Counted from the stretch's first letter, positions 16,997-27,950 are shown. The stretch is DNA of 64,000 nucleotides from Salinisphaera sp963835375 (GCA_963835375.1 CAWIGB010000019.1:1-64000), one strand, 5' to 3'. The notes: generated by a model not told the origin, from the letters alone. Made by a program: numbers and translations.

Positions 16997-18202
16997 ATGT
17001 CCTCGCAGCGTTCGGCTCCACACTCGCGAGACGCGTCGCGCATGGCGGATGCCGCCGAGCGTCGCCCCAGCCTGGTCAAGCGCATGATCGTGATGATCGT
17101 GGCCGTACTGTTGCTGGTGGCGGTGATCGTCGGCGCGAAGGTGTGGCTGGTGATGCGCACGATCGCCAGCCTGCCGAAGCCCACGCCGGCCACGGTCAGT
17201 ACCACAGTGGCTCGCTATCAGGCATGGCAACCCGCGTTGAATACCGTGGGCAGCCTGCGCGCGGTGCGCGGCGCCGATCTGGCGCTCGACGTGCCGGGTC
17301 TGGTCAGTCAGATCAACCTCCGGTCCGGCCAGCAGGTCAGGAAAGGCCAGCTGCTGTTGCAGCTGAATGATGCCGATGATCGCGCCCAGCTGGCACAGCT
17401 CGAAGCCGCGGCCCGTCTGGCGCAGCTGAATTTTCGTCGCGCCGAGCAACAACGGGCCTCGCATGCCATCAGCACCGCCGACTACGATAGCGCGTCCGCC
17501 GATCTGCAAGGCAAGCAGGCAGCGGTGATCGAGCAGAAGGCGTTGGTGGCCAAGAAGCAGCTGCGCGCGCCGTTTGCGGGGCGCGCGGGCATCGTCACCG
17601 CCAGCCCCGGCGATTATCTCAACGCCGGCGCCGCCATCGTGACGCTGCAGCAGATCGACTCGCTTTTCGTCGACTTCAGCATCCCGCAGCGCGAACTGGG
17701 CCGGCTGCAGATCGGCCAGCCGGTTCAGCTGACGGTGGATGCATACGACAACCGACGTTTTGACGGCCAGGTCACCGCGATCAACCCCAAGGTGGATACC
17801 GATACGCGCAACGTGCAGGTCGAAGCCACCGTGCCCAACGCCGATGGCGCCCTGTTACCCGGCATGTTTGCAAGGATCAGTGTCGATGTCGGTCGCAAGC
17901 AGCAGTACCTGACGCTGCCGCAGGCGGCCATCGTCTACAACCCCTATGGCGATATCGTGTTTGTGGTACAGCCGCCCGAGGGCAAAAGTGACCAGGGGCA
18001 GCCGTTGCCACCCACCGTCGAGCAGACGCTGATCACCACCGGTGACACCCGCGGCGATCAGGTCGCGATCGTCAAGGGCCTCGAAGCCGGGACCACCGTG
18101 GTCACCAGCGGCCAGATCAAACTGAAGAACGGGGCTTCGATCAAGGTCGACAACAGTGTGCAGCCTGCGGATGCCGCACATCCGACGCCGCAGGAAGACT
18201 AG
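16997..18202 (+). CDS. RND efflux pump periplasmic adaptor (membrane fusion protein)
   Basis: About 401 residues. An N-terminal membrane anchor (MIVMIVAVLLLVAVIVGAKV) leads to a barrel-sandwich/lipoyl half (LALDVPGLVSQINLRSGQQV, KGQLLLQLNDADDRAQ), an alpha-hairpin (QLEAAARLAQLNFRRAEQQR), the second lipoyl half (VAKKQLRAPFAGRAGIVTAS, PGDYLNAGAAIVTLQQID) and the beta-barrel (VDFSIPQRELGRLQIGQPVQ). It links the inner-membrane pump at 18354 to an outer-membrane channel. No channel gene is next to it. An in-frame ATG at 17042 (MADAAERRP) is an equally possible start. The pump gene follows 151 bases later. Confidence 0.88.
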   Translation: MSSQRSAPHSRDASRMADAAERRPSLVKRMIVMIVAVLLLVAVIVGAKVWLVMRTIASLPKPTPATVSTTVARYQAWQPALNTVGSLRAVRGADLALDVPGLVSQINLRSGQQVRKGQLLLQLNDADDRAQLAQLEAAARLAQLNFRRAEQQRASHAISTADYDSASADLQGKQAAVIEQKALVAKKQLRAPFAGRAGIVTASPGDYLNAGAAIVTLQQIDSLFVDFSIPQRELGRLQIGQPVQLTVDAYDNRRFDGQVTAINPKVDTDTRNVQVEATVPNADGALLPGMFARISVDVGRKQQYLTLPQAAIVYNPYGDIVFVVQPPEGKSDQGQPLPPTVEQTLITTGDTRGDQVAIVKGLEAGTTVVTSGQIKLKNGASIKVDNSVQPADAAHPTPQED

Positions 18203-18353
18203 CCGTGTTGCTGCTGTGTGCGGTGGCGCACCGACGAGCACCGGGCTGCAAGCCAGGGCGTCGTGAGCGTGCGCCAGCGGGTGGCGACGCCGCATCGCGG
18301 CCCGATGGCCCGCGCGGCGTTCGCACGCCCTCTCCACCGGGCCTGACGGCGCC

Positions 18354-21300
18354 ATGAAATTCACCGATCTTTTCGTCAACCGGCCGGTGCTGGCGATCGT
18401 GGTCAGTACGCTGATTCTGGTGCTCGGCCTGCGGGCGGTCACCAGCCTGACCGTGCGCCAGTACCCGGCGACCGAAAACGCCACGGTTACCGTTACGACC
18501 GCTTATTACGGGGCCGACGCCGAAACCATGGCCGGCTTCGTGACCCAGCCGTTGGAGCAGGCGATCGCCCAGGCCCAGGGGATCGACTATCTGTCGTCGA
18601 GCAGCGTGTCGGGCGTCTCCACGATCACCGCCACCCTGCGCCTGAACTACGACGCCAATCGGGCGCTGAGCGAGATCAATACCCAGGTCAATTCGGTGCT
18701 CAACCGGCTGCCGCCCGAGGCACAGCAGCCAGTGCTCAAGGTCCAGACTGGCGAAACTGTCGACGCCATGTACATGGGCTTCTACAGCGATCAGCTGCCC
18801 ACCAACCACATCACCGATTATCTGGCCCGGGTGGTCAAACCCAAGCTGGATTCGGTGGCCGGGGTGCAGACCGCCGAGATCCTTGGCGCACGCCAGTTCG
18901 CACTGCGCGCCTGGCTGGATCCTGCCCGGATGGCGGCCCACGGGGTGACGGCCAGCGACGTGTATTCGGCGCTGGCGGCGAACAACTATCTGGCGGCGGT
19001 CGGCTCCACCAAGGGCCAGGCCGTCACCGTGGATCTGACCACCGACAGCAACCTGCATACGGTCGACGAGTTCAAGCAGCTGGCCATCAAGCAGCACAAC
19101 GGCGCGATCGTGCGCCTGCAGGATGTCGCCAACGTCACGCTCGGCTCGGAGAACTACGACGTCAACGTGGCCTTCAGTGGCAAGAGTTCGGTGTTCATTG
19201 GCATCAAAGTCGCGCCCGACGCCAATATCCTGGACGTGGCCAAACGGGTGCGCGATGCGTTTCCGGGGCTGCAGAGCCAGCTGCCCAACGGCATCACCGG
19301 CGCGATCGTGTATGACGCGACCGCGTTCGTGAACACCTCGATCCACGAGGTGATCAAGACCCTGGTCGAAGCGCTGCTGATCGTCACCGCGGTGATCTTC
19401 GTGTTCCTGGGCAGCCTGCGCGCGGTGGTCATTCCGCTGGTGGCGATGCCGCTGTCGATGATCGGCACCTTCTTCATGATGCTGGCGCTCGGCTATTCCA
19501 TCAATCTGCTCACGCTGCTGGCGCTGGTGCTGGCGATCGGGCTGGTGGTGGACGATGCCATCATCGTGGTCGAGAACGTCGATCGGCATATGAAGGAAGA
19601 GGGCAAGACGCCGCGCCAGGCCGCGCTGTTGGCCGCGCGCGAGCTGGGCGGCCCGATCCTGGCGATGACGGTGGTTTTGATCGCGGTCTATACGCCGATC
19701 GGTTTTCAGAAAGGCCTGACCGGCGCGTTGTTCACCGAGTTCGCCTTCACCCTGGCGGGCGCGGTGACGGTATCGGCGGTGATCGCGCTGACCCTGTCGC
19801 CGATGATGTGCGCCCGTTTTTTCCGACGCCGGCGAGAACAGTGGCCGTCTGGTGGCGTTCATCGATCGCCAGTTCGAGCGGGTGCGCAGCCGCTACCAGC
19901 GTGCGCTGCACGGCGCGTCTGCATACCTGGACGGTGATCGTGGTCATGGGCGGGCTGCTGTTCCTGGCCACCATCGCGCTGGGCATGACAGCCAGCTCGG
20001 AACTCGCGCCCGAGGAGGACCAGGGCGTGGTGATCGGCCAGATCGTGGGCGCGCCCAATGCCACTGCGCAACAGATGGAGGTCTATGCCGGGCAGATGTT
20101 CGACCAGGCCCGGAGCCTTCCCGAATACGAGCAGATGTTCCAGATCACCGGCACGCCGACGATCAATCAGGGCATCGGCGGCGTGCTGTTCAAGCCCTGG
20201 GATCAGCGCAGCCGCAGCGCCCATGTTCTGCAGACGGTGCTGCAGCAGAAGTGGAATGATATCGCCGGCGCGCGCGTGGCGGCCTTCCAGTTCCCGGCGC
20301 TGCCCGGTGCCTCCGGGCTGCCGATCCAGATGGTGATCACCACCACCGAGCCGTTCCAGAATCTCTACGAGGTGGCCGAGGCGGTCAAGGACAAGGCCCA
20401 GGCCAGCGGCAAGTTCTATTACATCGATTCCGATCTGAAGATCGACAAACCGCAGAGCACGGTCGTGTTCGATCGCGATCTGATCACCGCGCTCGGCCTG
20501 ACCCAGGAAGACGTCGGCGCCTCGCTGTCGGCCGCGCTCGGCGGCGGCTATGTCAATTATTTCTCGATCGCGGGGCGCTCCTACAAGGTCATTCCGCAGG
20601 TGCTGCAGGCCGATCGGCTCAATCCCGATCAGGTGCTCGACTACTATATCACGTGCCCGGACGGCTCGGTGATTCCGGCGGCCACCGTGGCCAGCTGAAG
20701 TCGGACGTGGTGCCGCGAGCGCTCAATCGTTTCCAGCAGCTCAATTCCGCGACCATTTCCGGGGTGTCGGGCATGTCGCAGGGTGACGCGCTGGCGTTCC
20801 TGCGCAACGCGGTCGCCGAGGTCGCGCCCGGCGGCAATTACAACGTCGACTATTCGGGCGCCTCGCGTCAGTTCGAGCAGGAATCGGGCGGCTTTGCCAA
20901 TACGCTCCTGTTCGCCACCATCATCGTGTTTCTGGTGCTGGCGGCCCAGTTCAACAGCCTGCGCGACCCTGCGGTGATTCTGGTCTCGGTACCGCTGGCC
21001 CTGTTCGGCGCGCTGATCTTCGTCAACCTGTTCACCAGCCTCAACATCTATACCGAGGTCGGTCTGGTGACGCTGATGGGGCTGATCAGCAAGCACGGCA
21101 TTCTGATCGTGCAGTTCGCCAACGACCTCCAGCGCGCCGGCCTGTCCAAACGCGAGGCCATCGAGCATGCGGCCGGCGTGCGGCTGCGGCCGATCCTGAT
21201 GACCACGGCGGCCATGGTGCTGGGCGTGATTCCGCTGGTGATCGCTACCGGCGCCGGCGCGGCCGGCCGTTTCAACATGGGCCTGGTGATCTCCACCGGC

Positions 21301-21393
21301 CTGGCCATCGGCACGCTGTTCACGCTGTTCGTGGTGCCGGCCTTCTATATGCTGCTGGCCGCCCGGCATGAGGCGGCGCCCGACAATAATTAG
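18354..21393 (+). CDS. RND efflux pump inner-membrane transporter, interrupted by three frameshifts
   Basis: The full span, about 1013 residues, equals a normal AcrB/MexB-type HAE1 pump. Part 1 to about 19825 holds the first periplasmic half and helices with LVVDDAIIVVENVDRHMKEE. A short stretch in a second frame reads DAGENSGRLVAFIDRQFERV. Part 3 (about 19915-20690) begins TWTVIVVMGGLLFLATIALG and holds the second porter domain. Part 4 reads QLKSDVVPRALNRFQQLNSA to the end, with LMGLISKHGILIVQFAND. Dropping one T from the T-run near 19822 and adding one C near 20690 (giving ATVAQLKSDV) repairs two junctions. I judge errors more likely than decay, since all conserved residues remain. Pumps drugs, dyes or solvents out with proton import; substrate range unknown. 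Confidence 0.8.
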
Positions 21394-21456
21394 AGGCTGC
21401 GATCGACCGCCCGAATTGCCGCTGGGTCCGGCAGGCGCCAGCGCGGGCAATGGTCT

Positions 21457-21932
21457 CTAGTCGGCGTTCGCTATATCAGCGAACGCCCGGTGGTGAGTTG
21501 CCGCCAGATCGTCGGGGGCCAGACTGATCTCTAGGCCGCGTCGCCCACCGCTGACGTGTATGCGGTCGAAGGTTTGTGCCGAACTGTCGATGACCGTTCG
21601 CAGCCGTTTCTTCTGGCCGAGCGGGCTCACGCCGCCCAGCACGTAGCCGGTCATCTTCTCGACAGTCGCCGGCTCGGCCATGAAGGTCTTTTTCGTGTGC
21701 ATGGCCGCCGCGAGTTTCTTCGGATCCAGCCGAGCGGAGACGGGCACGATGGCGACGACGAAGGCGTGTGTGTCGGTCTCGGCGACCAGCGTCTTGAAGA
21801 CTTCGTCCGGCGACAGCCCCAGTTGGTTCGGAGGCATCGATGCCGTAATCACCTGCGGCTTCGCTGGCATCATAGCGCCGGACCTGGTGTGCGATGCCGG
21901 CTGGCTTCCAGAATCCTGATGGCAGGGGTCAC
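21457..21932 (-). CDS. ybaK: Cys-tRNA(Pro)/Cys-tRNA(Cys) deacylase YbaK, frameshifted in the N-terminal part
   Basis: The C-terminal 125 residues match YbaK closely: LGLSPDEVFKTLV, LDPKKLAAAMHTKKTFMAEP, TGYVLGGVSPLGQKKRLRTV and SGGRRGLEISLAPDDLA. YbaK removes cysteine mischarged onto tRNA(Pro). The N-terminal part is recovered only by changing frame twice. A GTG at 21932 begins TPAIRILEAS; AHQVRRYDASEAAGDYGIDA follows in the next frame; then LGLSPDE follows in the main frame. Repaired length is about 158 residues, as expected for the family. Reading the longest single frame instead gives an unrelated 70-residue leader, which I reject. It is divergent from trmO, about 115 bases apart. Confidence 0.75.
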
Positions 21933-22048
21933 GGCTCGCGAACTCCATCGATCGGGCGAGGGCTGATGGTAGCGTTGCCGGCCCGTATTCGCGAGGGCGA
22001 GAGCGCGCGTCTAGACTGCCTGCAATTCTTGGATCGACCGGATGTCGC

Positions 22049-22844
22049 ATGGACGAAAGTTCGCCGCTGTCGCTGACCCCGATAGGCGTAATGGCCAGCG
22101 ACTACCCCGACAAGTTCGGCGTGCCGCGCCAGCCCGGCCTGGTCGAGGCGGCGCGCGGCGTGGTGAGTCTGGTGGCGCCCTACGACGCTCCGCTCGCCGT
22201 CGACGGTATCACTGCCTACAGCCATCTCTGGCTGAGTTTCGTGTTCGATCGCAGCCCGGAAATCTGGCGGCCCCGCGTGCGGCCGCCGCGTCTGGGTGGT
22301 AATACACGGGTAGGCGTATTCGCCACGCGCAGCACGCATCGACCCAACCGGCTGGGGCTTTCCGTGGTGCGTTTGCTCGACGTGGCAACTTCCTCACGCC
22401 CGGCGCTGCCGCCGTGGGAACTGGCGGGGATGGCCGGAATGCGGCCAGCGCGGACGCATCTGCTGATCGGTGGGCACGACCTGGTGGCTGGCACGCCGAT
22501 CGTGGACATCAAACCTTATCTGCCCTGGGCGGATGCCTGTGGCGAGGCAAATGCGGATCTCGCGCCTACACCGCCGTCGCGGCTCGTCGTGCAGTGGGAG
22601 CCGGTAGCCGAACGCGTTGTGGCGGCACGCGCCGATGCGGCCGCGCTCCGTGCCTTGATCGAGCAGGTGCTGGCCCAGGACCCGCGCCCGGCGTATCGGC
22701 GGGGCGATGCCGATCGCGTCTACGGCGTCGCATTGCGCGATGTGGACGTGCGTTTCGTGGTCGAGGCGGGTGAGGCCGACGAGGGGCCGGGCGTGGTCCG
22801 TGTGGTCGAGATCGTGCCGGGCGCTGTCTCAACCGCCGATGTAG
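22049..22844 (+). CDS. trmO: tRNA N6-threonylcarbamoyladenosine methyltransferase TrmO, 3' end uncertain
   Basis: SAM-dependent tRNA methyltransferase (YaeB/TrmO). The N-terminal domain has LTPIGVMASDYPDKFGVPRQ, PGLVEAARGVVSL, SHLWLSFVFDR, GVFATRSTHRPNRLGLSVV and TPIVDIKPYLPWAD. The C-terminal domain has LIEQVLAQDPRPAYRRGDAD and VYGVALRDVDVRFVV. Homology ends near 22815, but the frame stays open to 23281, running antisense through the end of moaA; that extension is not protein-like. A one-base shift would end the gene at the TAG at 22842-22844, which is the end I use; the true stop needs confirming. It converges with moaA, whose stop is at 22829. Confidence 0.75.
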
Positions 22845-23861
22845 GACATCTCCACGCGGCCATCGGCATCGCCGTCGCGACGCCGGGCGGTTTCTTCGCC
22901 GCGCTGTTCCGAGTAACGATCGTCGCGCGCGCTCCAGATGCCGGCCAGTTGCGCGGCGATCTCGGCATCGCTGGCGCCGGCGCGCAGCGGCGTGCGCAGA
23001 TCGCGCCCGTGCACCCCGAACAGGCAGGTATAGAGTTCGCCGATCGCCGACAGGCGTGCGCGCGTGCAGCCGCCACAGAACGGCATGGAGACCGAGGCGA
23101 TGATGCCGATCTCGCCGGCGCCATCGTCGTAGTGCCAGCGATTGGCGGTCTCGCCCGGCTGTGCGGCCGGCTGGCGGGTGATCGCGTATCGCCTGCGGAC
23201 GGTGGCGAGGATCTCGCGCGCGGGCACCACATCGTCCATGCGCCAGCCGTTCGACGGTGCCGACGTCCATGTATTCGATGAAGCGCAGCACCACGCCACT
23301 GTGCCGGAAAGCTTCGGCCATCGGCAGGATCTGATCCTCGTTCACGCCGCGCTGGATCACGCAATTGACCTTGACCGGCGCAAGGCCCGCGGCGACGGCG
23401 TTGTCGACCGCCGCGAGCACCTTCGAAGCCGGGAAGCCGACGTCGTTGATCGCCTTGAAGCGCGCGTCGTCGATCGCATCCAGACTGAGCGTGACGCGAT
23501 TCACGCCAGCGGCCTTGAGCTCGCGGGCGCGCTGTTCGGTGAGCAGCGAGCCGTTGGTGGTCAGACAGATATCGTCGATGCCGTCGATTGCGGCCAGGCG
23601 GGCGATCAGCACATCGAGATCGCGCCGCAGCAACGGTTCGCCGCCGGTCAGACGCAGTTTGGTCACGCCGAGGCCGGCCGCGATCCGGGCGATGCGTTCG
23701 ATTTCGTCGAAATCGAGCAGCTCGCGTTTGGGAAGAAACAGATGCTCGGCCCCGAACAGTTCCCGCGGCATGCAGTATGTGCAGCGGAAATTGCAGCGAT
23801 CGGTCAGCGAAATACGCAGATCACGCAACGGCCGATTGAGCGTATCGGTGGGCGTCGACAT
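22829..23861 (-). CDS. moaA: GTP 3',8-cyclase MoaA, with one frameshift
   Basis: Radical-SAM enzyme for the first step of molybdenum cofactor synthesis, about 344 residues when repaired. The N-terminal cluster motif is LTDRCNFRCTYCMP, followed by TKLRLTGGEPLLRRDLDVLI, ICLTTNGSLL, GVNRVTLSLDAID and KVNCVIQRGVNEDQI. The C-terminal cluster motif is MPFCGGCTRARLSAIG and the protein ends in Gly-Gly (MSYIGG), as MoaA needs. The frame changes near 23245. Deleting one G (caccgtcgaac on the coding strand) restores GTSNGWRMDDVV, a standard MoaA segment. No other moa genes are in the window; a sulfite-oxidase-type molybdoenzyme lies about 7 kb away. Confidence 0.88.
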
Positions 23862-23964
23862 GGCGCCCGAGAATAACATCGGTCGCCTTGGTTGATGCCT
23901 GCCGATCGGGTTTTTCTGTGCTCGGACTGGTTCCGATAGCCTCGCTTCATCGCCCACAGGCCCC

Positions 23965-24233
23965 AGGACCTGTTGCCGTTTCACGCGGCACCGCGCCGGC
24001 GGCCATTTTTTTGTAAGACAAGCGCCGCGAGCGCAGTGTAGCCCCGCTACATGAGCGAGTTGCAACGCCGGATTTGCGCAAAAATGGCCGCCGGCCCTCC
24101 GGGTTGTGCCCCAAAATCGCGCCATCCGGCGTTACAGGGCTTGACCGCAGAATGACTGCGGCCGGCGCGCTGCGCCTTGGCTGACACGATTTTGGGCCGC
24201 AACGCGGCGTCGTGTGAAACGGCAACAGGTCCT
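23965..24233. repeat. Intergenic inverted-repeat element, copy C
   Basis: A 269-base element with perfect 20-base inverted ends (AGGACCTGTTGCCGTTTCAC at 23965-23984, complement at 24214-24233). Inside are a 16-base hairpin (GCCGGCGGCCATTTTT near 23996 and its complement near 24083) and a second pair built on CCCCAAAATCG/CGATTTTGGG near 24111 and 24187. It occupies the gap between divergent moaA and the DUF2868 gene, ending only 11 bases before that gene's ATG. Its ends match copies A, B and D; its internal hairpins are different from A and B. Confidence 0.85.
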
Positions 24234-24244
24234 AGAATACCGCC

Positions 24245-25656
24245 ATGAATCGTTCCCGATTGCCCGATGCGCGATGGCAGCTGGCCGATCTGCTCGACTT
24301 CGAGGCGCTGCTGGCCGGCGGCGAGCGGGTGGGCGAGCACGAGCGGCTGATCTTCGCGCGCGATATCCGGCCGCAGCTCGCCGGGCTGCCGGACCAGCGG
24401 CGGCGCGCGCTGGGTCTGCGGCTCTGGCTTGCGCATTGCCGCGACACTGGACCGAAGCGCATCTGGCCGAGTCAGGCTTGGGCCCGATTGATCGACGGTC
24501 TGGGCTGGGCTCTGCTGCTCGGGTTTGCGCTGGCCGGGGCTGCGCTGGCCTGGGGCCTGTGTTTGGGTAATGGCCAGCGCGTTCATGTGGTGATCTTCGT
24601 TGGTTTGACTGTGGTGCTGCCCTGGGCGGGCTTCGTACTGTTCTCGCTGGCGCGACGGGCCGGGCGCAACGCCGGTGCGCCGTGGTTGATCCGGATGCTG
24701 TTGCGCCCGGCCGCGGCGCGCCTGGCCGGCGACCGCAATCTGGCGCGCTGGGCCCAGGCCTTCTCCGATTCGCGCGCCGCACGCCAGGCCGCCACCGCGC
24801 GCGCGGCGCGCCTGCTGCAGTGGGGCGGGCTCGGGCTGTCGTTGGGGGTGGTGTTCGCATTTCTGATCAGTCTGATGATCTTCGACGTTCGCTTCTATTG
24901 GGAAGCCACGCCGAACAATACGGGCTTGATGGAAAGCGCGGTAAGCACGCTGGCCGTGCCTTGGGCCGGGCTCTGGCCGGCTGCGGTGCCGGACGCCGCG
25001 GCTGTGCGTGCCAGTCGCTTGTCGGCCCGCGCGGGTCAGCGTCCGCCGGGCGGCGCCGTGGCGGGGGCCTGGTGGCGATTTCTGATGATGACGGTACTGA
25101 TCTGGGGCGCGGTGCCCCGCGTGTTCCTGATCGCATTGTTCGCCGCGCGCGAACGCTGGGCCTTGGCCCGGCTCGATTTTCAGGCGCCGCGCCACCGGGC
25201 ACTGTGGCGTTCGCTGGCCGGGGTGACGCGTGGCGCGGTAGCGGAGTCGAGTACCGATGGCGCGCTCGTGCTCGACGTCGGCGGCCATGATATCGACGGC
25301 ACGGCGATTCGAGGTTTTCTATTGCGCCGTCTGCGCCTGAACCCCGAGAGTACGCACCGTGTGGACGTGCTCGATAACGAAGCCGAAGCCGCTGCTGATC
25401 GGGCGCTGGCAGACGCGCCGGGCCACGTCGTGCTCGTGGCCCCGGACTGGTCGCTGTCGCCGCGATCGGCCGAACGCCTGCAGGCGCGCGTGCGCGAGGC
25501 CGCCGGCGGACCATGCCGATCACCTGGGTGATCGTGGCCGACGACAACGGCACGCCCGGCGCGCCGGATGCCGAGCACATGACCCGCTGGACCGCGTTTG
25601 TCGACGGTCTGCGCGATCCCGCCACCGAAATCGCGGCTTATGATCCCGCCGCGTAA
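24245..25656 (+). CDS. DUF2868 membrane protein, frameshifted near the 3' end
   Basis: About 470 residues when repaired. Several hydrophobic segments (WALLLGFALAGAALAWGLCL, VVIFVGLTVVLPWAGFVLFS, LGLSLGVVFAFLISLMIFDV, FLMMTVLIWGAVPRVFLIAL) show an integral membrane protein, matching the DUF2868 family. After about 25500 the frame changes: MPITWVIVADDNGTPGAPDA and TAFVDGLRDPATEIAAYDPA follow, ending at the TAA at 25654-25656. That end overlaps the start of the DUF3482 gene by 17 bases, supporting the repair. The pair is often adjacent in Proteobacteria. Function is not established. The promoter must lie inside or across the repeat element at 23965-24233. Confidence 0.7.
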
Positions 25657-27172
25657 TCGCGACCTCGAACGCGCCCCGGCCTGGGTCTCGCCCGAGGTGC
25701 CGACCTTTGCCGTGGTCGGCAAGGTGAACATGGGCAAATCGGCCGTGCTGGCCACGTTGCTGGAAGAGGATGACGACGCGATCATCCGGATCTCGGCCGA
25801 GCCCGGCGAGACCACGCGCTGCCAGCGCCTGTCGCTGGTACTCGACGGCAACGAGCGGCTGCGCTTCATCGACACGCCGGGCTTCCAGCAGCCGATCGAG
25901 GCATTGCGCGCGATCCTGGCGTTGGCGGCGGACCCGGCGCGTGGGCCCGGGCCAGAGACGCTGGCAGCGTTCGTGGCCCGCTATCGCGAAACCGACGAGT
26001 TCGTCGACGAATGCCGGCTGCTCGAGCCGCTGATCGAGGGCGCCGGCGTGCTCTATGTGGTCGATCCCGACGTACGGCTGCACGATGCCTTCATTGCCGA
26101 AATCGAAATCCTGCGCCTGTCGGCCGGGCCGCGGCTGGCGGTACTGAACCCGCATCATCGCCAGGCTGCGGACTCGGCCGGGCATCATGTCGAGGCCTGG
26201 CGGACCGAGCTCGGCAAGTCGTTCAATCTGGTGCGCACCTTCGATGCGCTCGCCGCGCGCTACAGCGCGCGGCGTGAACTGCTGGCCGCGCTCAATCGCA
26301 TCGACGAGCGCGATCATGATCATCTAGGCACCACGATCGCCTTGCTGGATGCCGAATGGCAACAGCGGCGCGAAGAGGCGGCCGAGCGTATTCAGGCGTT
26401 TCTGCGCGCGGCACTGGCGCTGCGCGAGCATGCCGATTATGCCGAAGGCGAGGCCCCGGAAGCGGCCAAACGCCAGGCGGTGACCGAGGCCGGGCAGCGC
26501 TATTATGCTCGTATCGCCGAGCTGGAGCGCGAGACCGCCAACGCGCTGCTCGATCTGTACCGACATCGACATACGCGCGCCTCGGCGTCTTCTCCGGTCG
26601 GCGAGGGGCTCGATCTGGCGCACGACGAAACCTGGCGCCGTTTCGGGCTCACGCGGCGCCAGCTCACCTTCGCGGGGGCCGCCGTGGGTGCGGGGGCGGG
26701 CGTTTCGGTGGATGCCGGTACGCTCGGCCATACGCTCGGCCTCGGCACGCTGATCGGTGGTGGCGTGGGCGGCGCGCTGGCCTACTTCAAGGGCGACGCC
26801 CTGCCCACGCTCAATGTTTCGTTCGGCCGGCCGGGCGCTTTGGTGGGCGGCGGGCGGCGGATCACGCTCGGCCCGCCCAAGAACCCGAACTTCGCGTGGA
26901 TCCTGCTGGACTCGGTGTTGATCCGCTATCGCGCCATCATCGAACGCAGCCATGCCGCGCGTGACGTGGGTGACCTGGCAGCGGGTGCGGCCGATGGCGC
27001 AGGCGACAGGGCCGGTGCCATCGTGCACCGGCTGGATTCGGATTGTCAGAAACAGCTGGCGCGTTGGTTTCGCGACACCGCGAAGGGTCGCGACAGCGAA
27101 GAACGCAGAGCCGAGGCCCGCGCGGCCATCGAGGCCACGCTGGCCGAGATCGAGGGCGGGCCCGAAGGGTAG
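25640..27172 (+). CDS. DUF3482 GTPase-domain protein
   Basis: About 510 residues. The N-terminal 250 residues are a P-loop GTPase of the Era/TrmE-like type: G1 AVVGKVNMGKSAVLATLL, G2 region EPGETTRCQR, G3 FIDTPGF, and a G4-like region at AVLNPHHRQA that lacks the usual NKxD. The middle is helical and charged (DAEWQQRREEAAERIQAFLR). Around residues 350-400 two glycine-rich hydrophobic segments (FAGAAVGAGAGVSVDAGTLG, LGLGTLIGGGVGGALAYF) suggest a membrane hairpin, then ITLGPPKNPNFAWILLDSVL. It overlaps the DUF2868 gene and probably works with it at the membrane. The ATG at 25640 is chosen because it starts the DUF3482 homology; an upstream start would be inside the DUF2868 reading frame. Function unknown. 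Confidence 0.8.
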   Translation: MIPPRNRDLERAPAWVSPEVPTFAVVGKVNMGKSAVLATLLEEDDDAIIRISAEPGETTRCQRLSLVLDGNERLRFIDTPGFQQPIEALRAILALAADPARGPGPETLAAFVARYRETDEFVDECRLLEPLIEGAGVLYVVDPDVRLHDAFIAEIEILRLSAGPRLAVLNPHHRQAADSAGHHVEAWRTELGKSFNLVRTFDALAARYSARRELLAALNRIDERDHDHLGTTIALLDAEWQQRREEAAERIQAFLRAALALREHADYAEGEAPEAAKRQAVTEAGQRYYARIAELERETANALLDLYRHRHTRASASSPVGEGLDLAHDETWRRFGLTRRQLTFAGAAVGAGAGVSVDAGTLGHTLGLGTLIGGGVGGALAYFKGDALPTLNVSFGRPGALVGGGRRITLGPPKNPNFAWILLDSVLIRYRAIIERSHAARDVGDLAAGAADGAGDRAGAIVHRLDSDCQKQLARWFRDTAKGRDSEERRAEARAAIEATLAEIEGGPEG

Positions 27173-27194
27173 GGGCCGGTGGTGCTACCGGGCG

Positions 27195-27950
27195 CTATTG
27201 CCCGGTGCTGCTCTGCGATTTTCCATTCGCGCCGGCTGCGGACAGCGCATCGTCGATCGCTTTCTTGAGCTTGTCGTAGCTGGGTCCGCCGATGAACTCG
27301 GTGTTGCCGACCAGCACGGTGGGCGTGGCGCGCAGCTGGACCGATTTGCCGGCCTCCCGCTCCTTGTTGATCGTGGCCAGCGGGGTCTTGTTCTTCATGC
27401 AGGCCTTGAGCTTGGCCGTATCGAGCCCGGCCTCCAGCCCCAGATCGAGAAACATCGAGCTCGGATCGGATTGCTCGGCCCACTTCGACTGCGTGTGGTA
27501 CAGCCGGTCGTGGTACGGCCAGAACTTGTCCTGGCGCGCCGCACAGCGCGCGGCAATCGCCGCTGCCTGGGCGTGCTCGTGCATGGCCAGCGGGAAGTCA
27601 AAGAAGATGAAGCGCACCTTGCCCGGGTCGACGTATTCCTTGCGGATACGCTCGGCCGTGGGCTCGAAGGCGCCGCAGGCCGGGCACTGGTAGTCGCCGA
27701 ACTCGCGGATCGTGACCGGGGCGTCCGGGTTGCCGATGGATTCGCCCAGCTTGTCGTACTTGTGGCGTAGCCCGTCCATCGTGGCCGTGCTGAGCTGACG
27801 GATGTTGCTGTTCGGTGAGGGCGCCGTCCGCTTGTTGCCCGTGAAACTCATGACCAGGATCGCGATCACGATCAGCACGCCCACGGCGAGTACCGGAAAG
27901 AACAGAGCGCCGAACAGACTGCTCTGGCCATTGTTGTTCTGCGGACTCAT
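27195..27950 (-). CDS. Membrane-anchored DsbA-like thiol-disulfide oxidoreductase
   Basis: 251 residues. An N-terminal signal-anchor (LFFPVLAVGVLIVIAILVMS) is followed by a thioredoxin-like DsbA domain in the periplasm. The active site is FGDYQCPACGAFEP, a C-P-A-C redox motif. Other family features are KVRFIFFDFPLAMHEHAQAA, ARQDKFWPYHDRLYHTQS, and the cis-proline region LRATPTVLVGNTEFIGG. It belongs to the DSBA_4/BdbD-like group and should introduce or shuffle disulfides in exported proteins. It is transcribed toward the DUF3482 gene. A hairpin (ACCGGGC/GCCCGGT, 27187-27206) overlaps its stop in the convergent gap. Confidence 0.85.
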   Translation of the reverse strand: MSPQNNNGQSSLFGALFFPVLAVGVLIVIAILVMSFTGNKRTAPSPNSNIRQLSTATMDGLRHKYDKLGESIGNPDAPVTIREFGDYQCPACGAFEPTAERIRKEYVDPGKVRFIFFDFPLAMHEHAQAAAIAARCAARQDKFWPYHDRLYHTQSKWAEQSDPSSMFLDLGLEAGLDTAKLKACMKNKTPLATINKEREAGKSVQLRATPTVLVGNTEFIGGPSYDKLKKAIDDALSAAGANGKSQSSTGQ

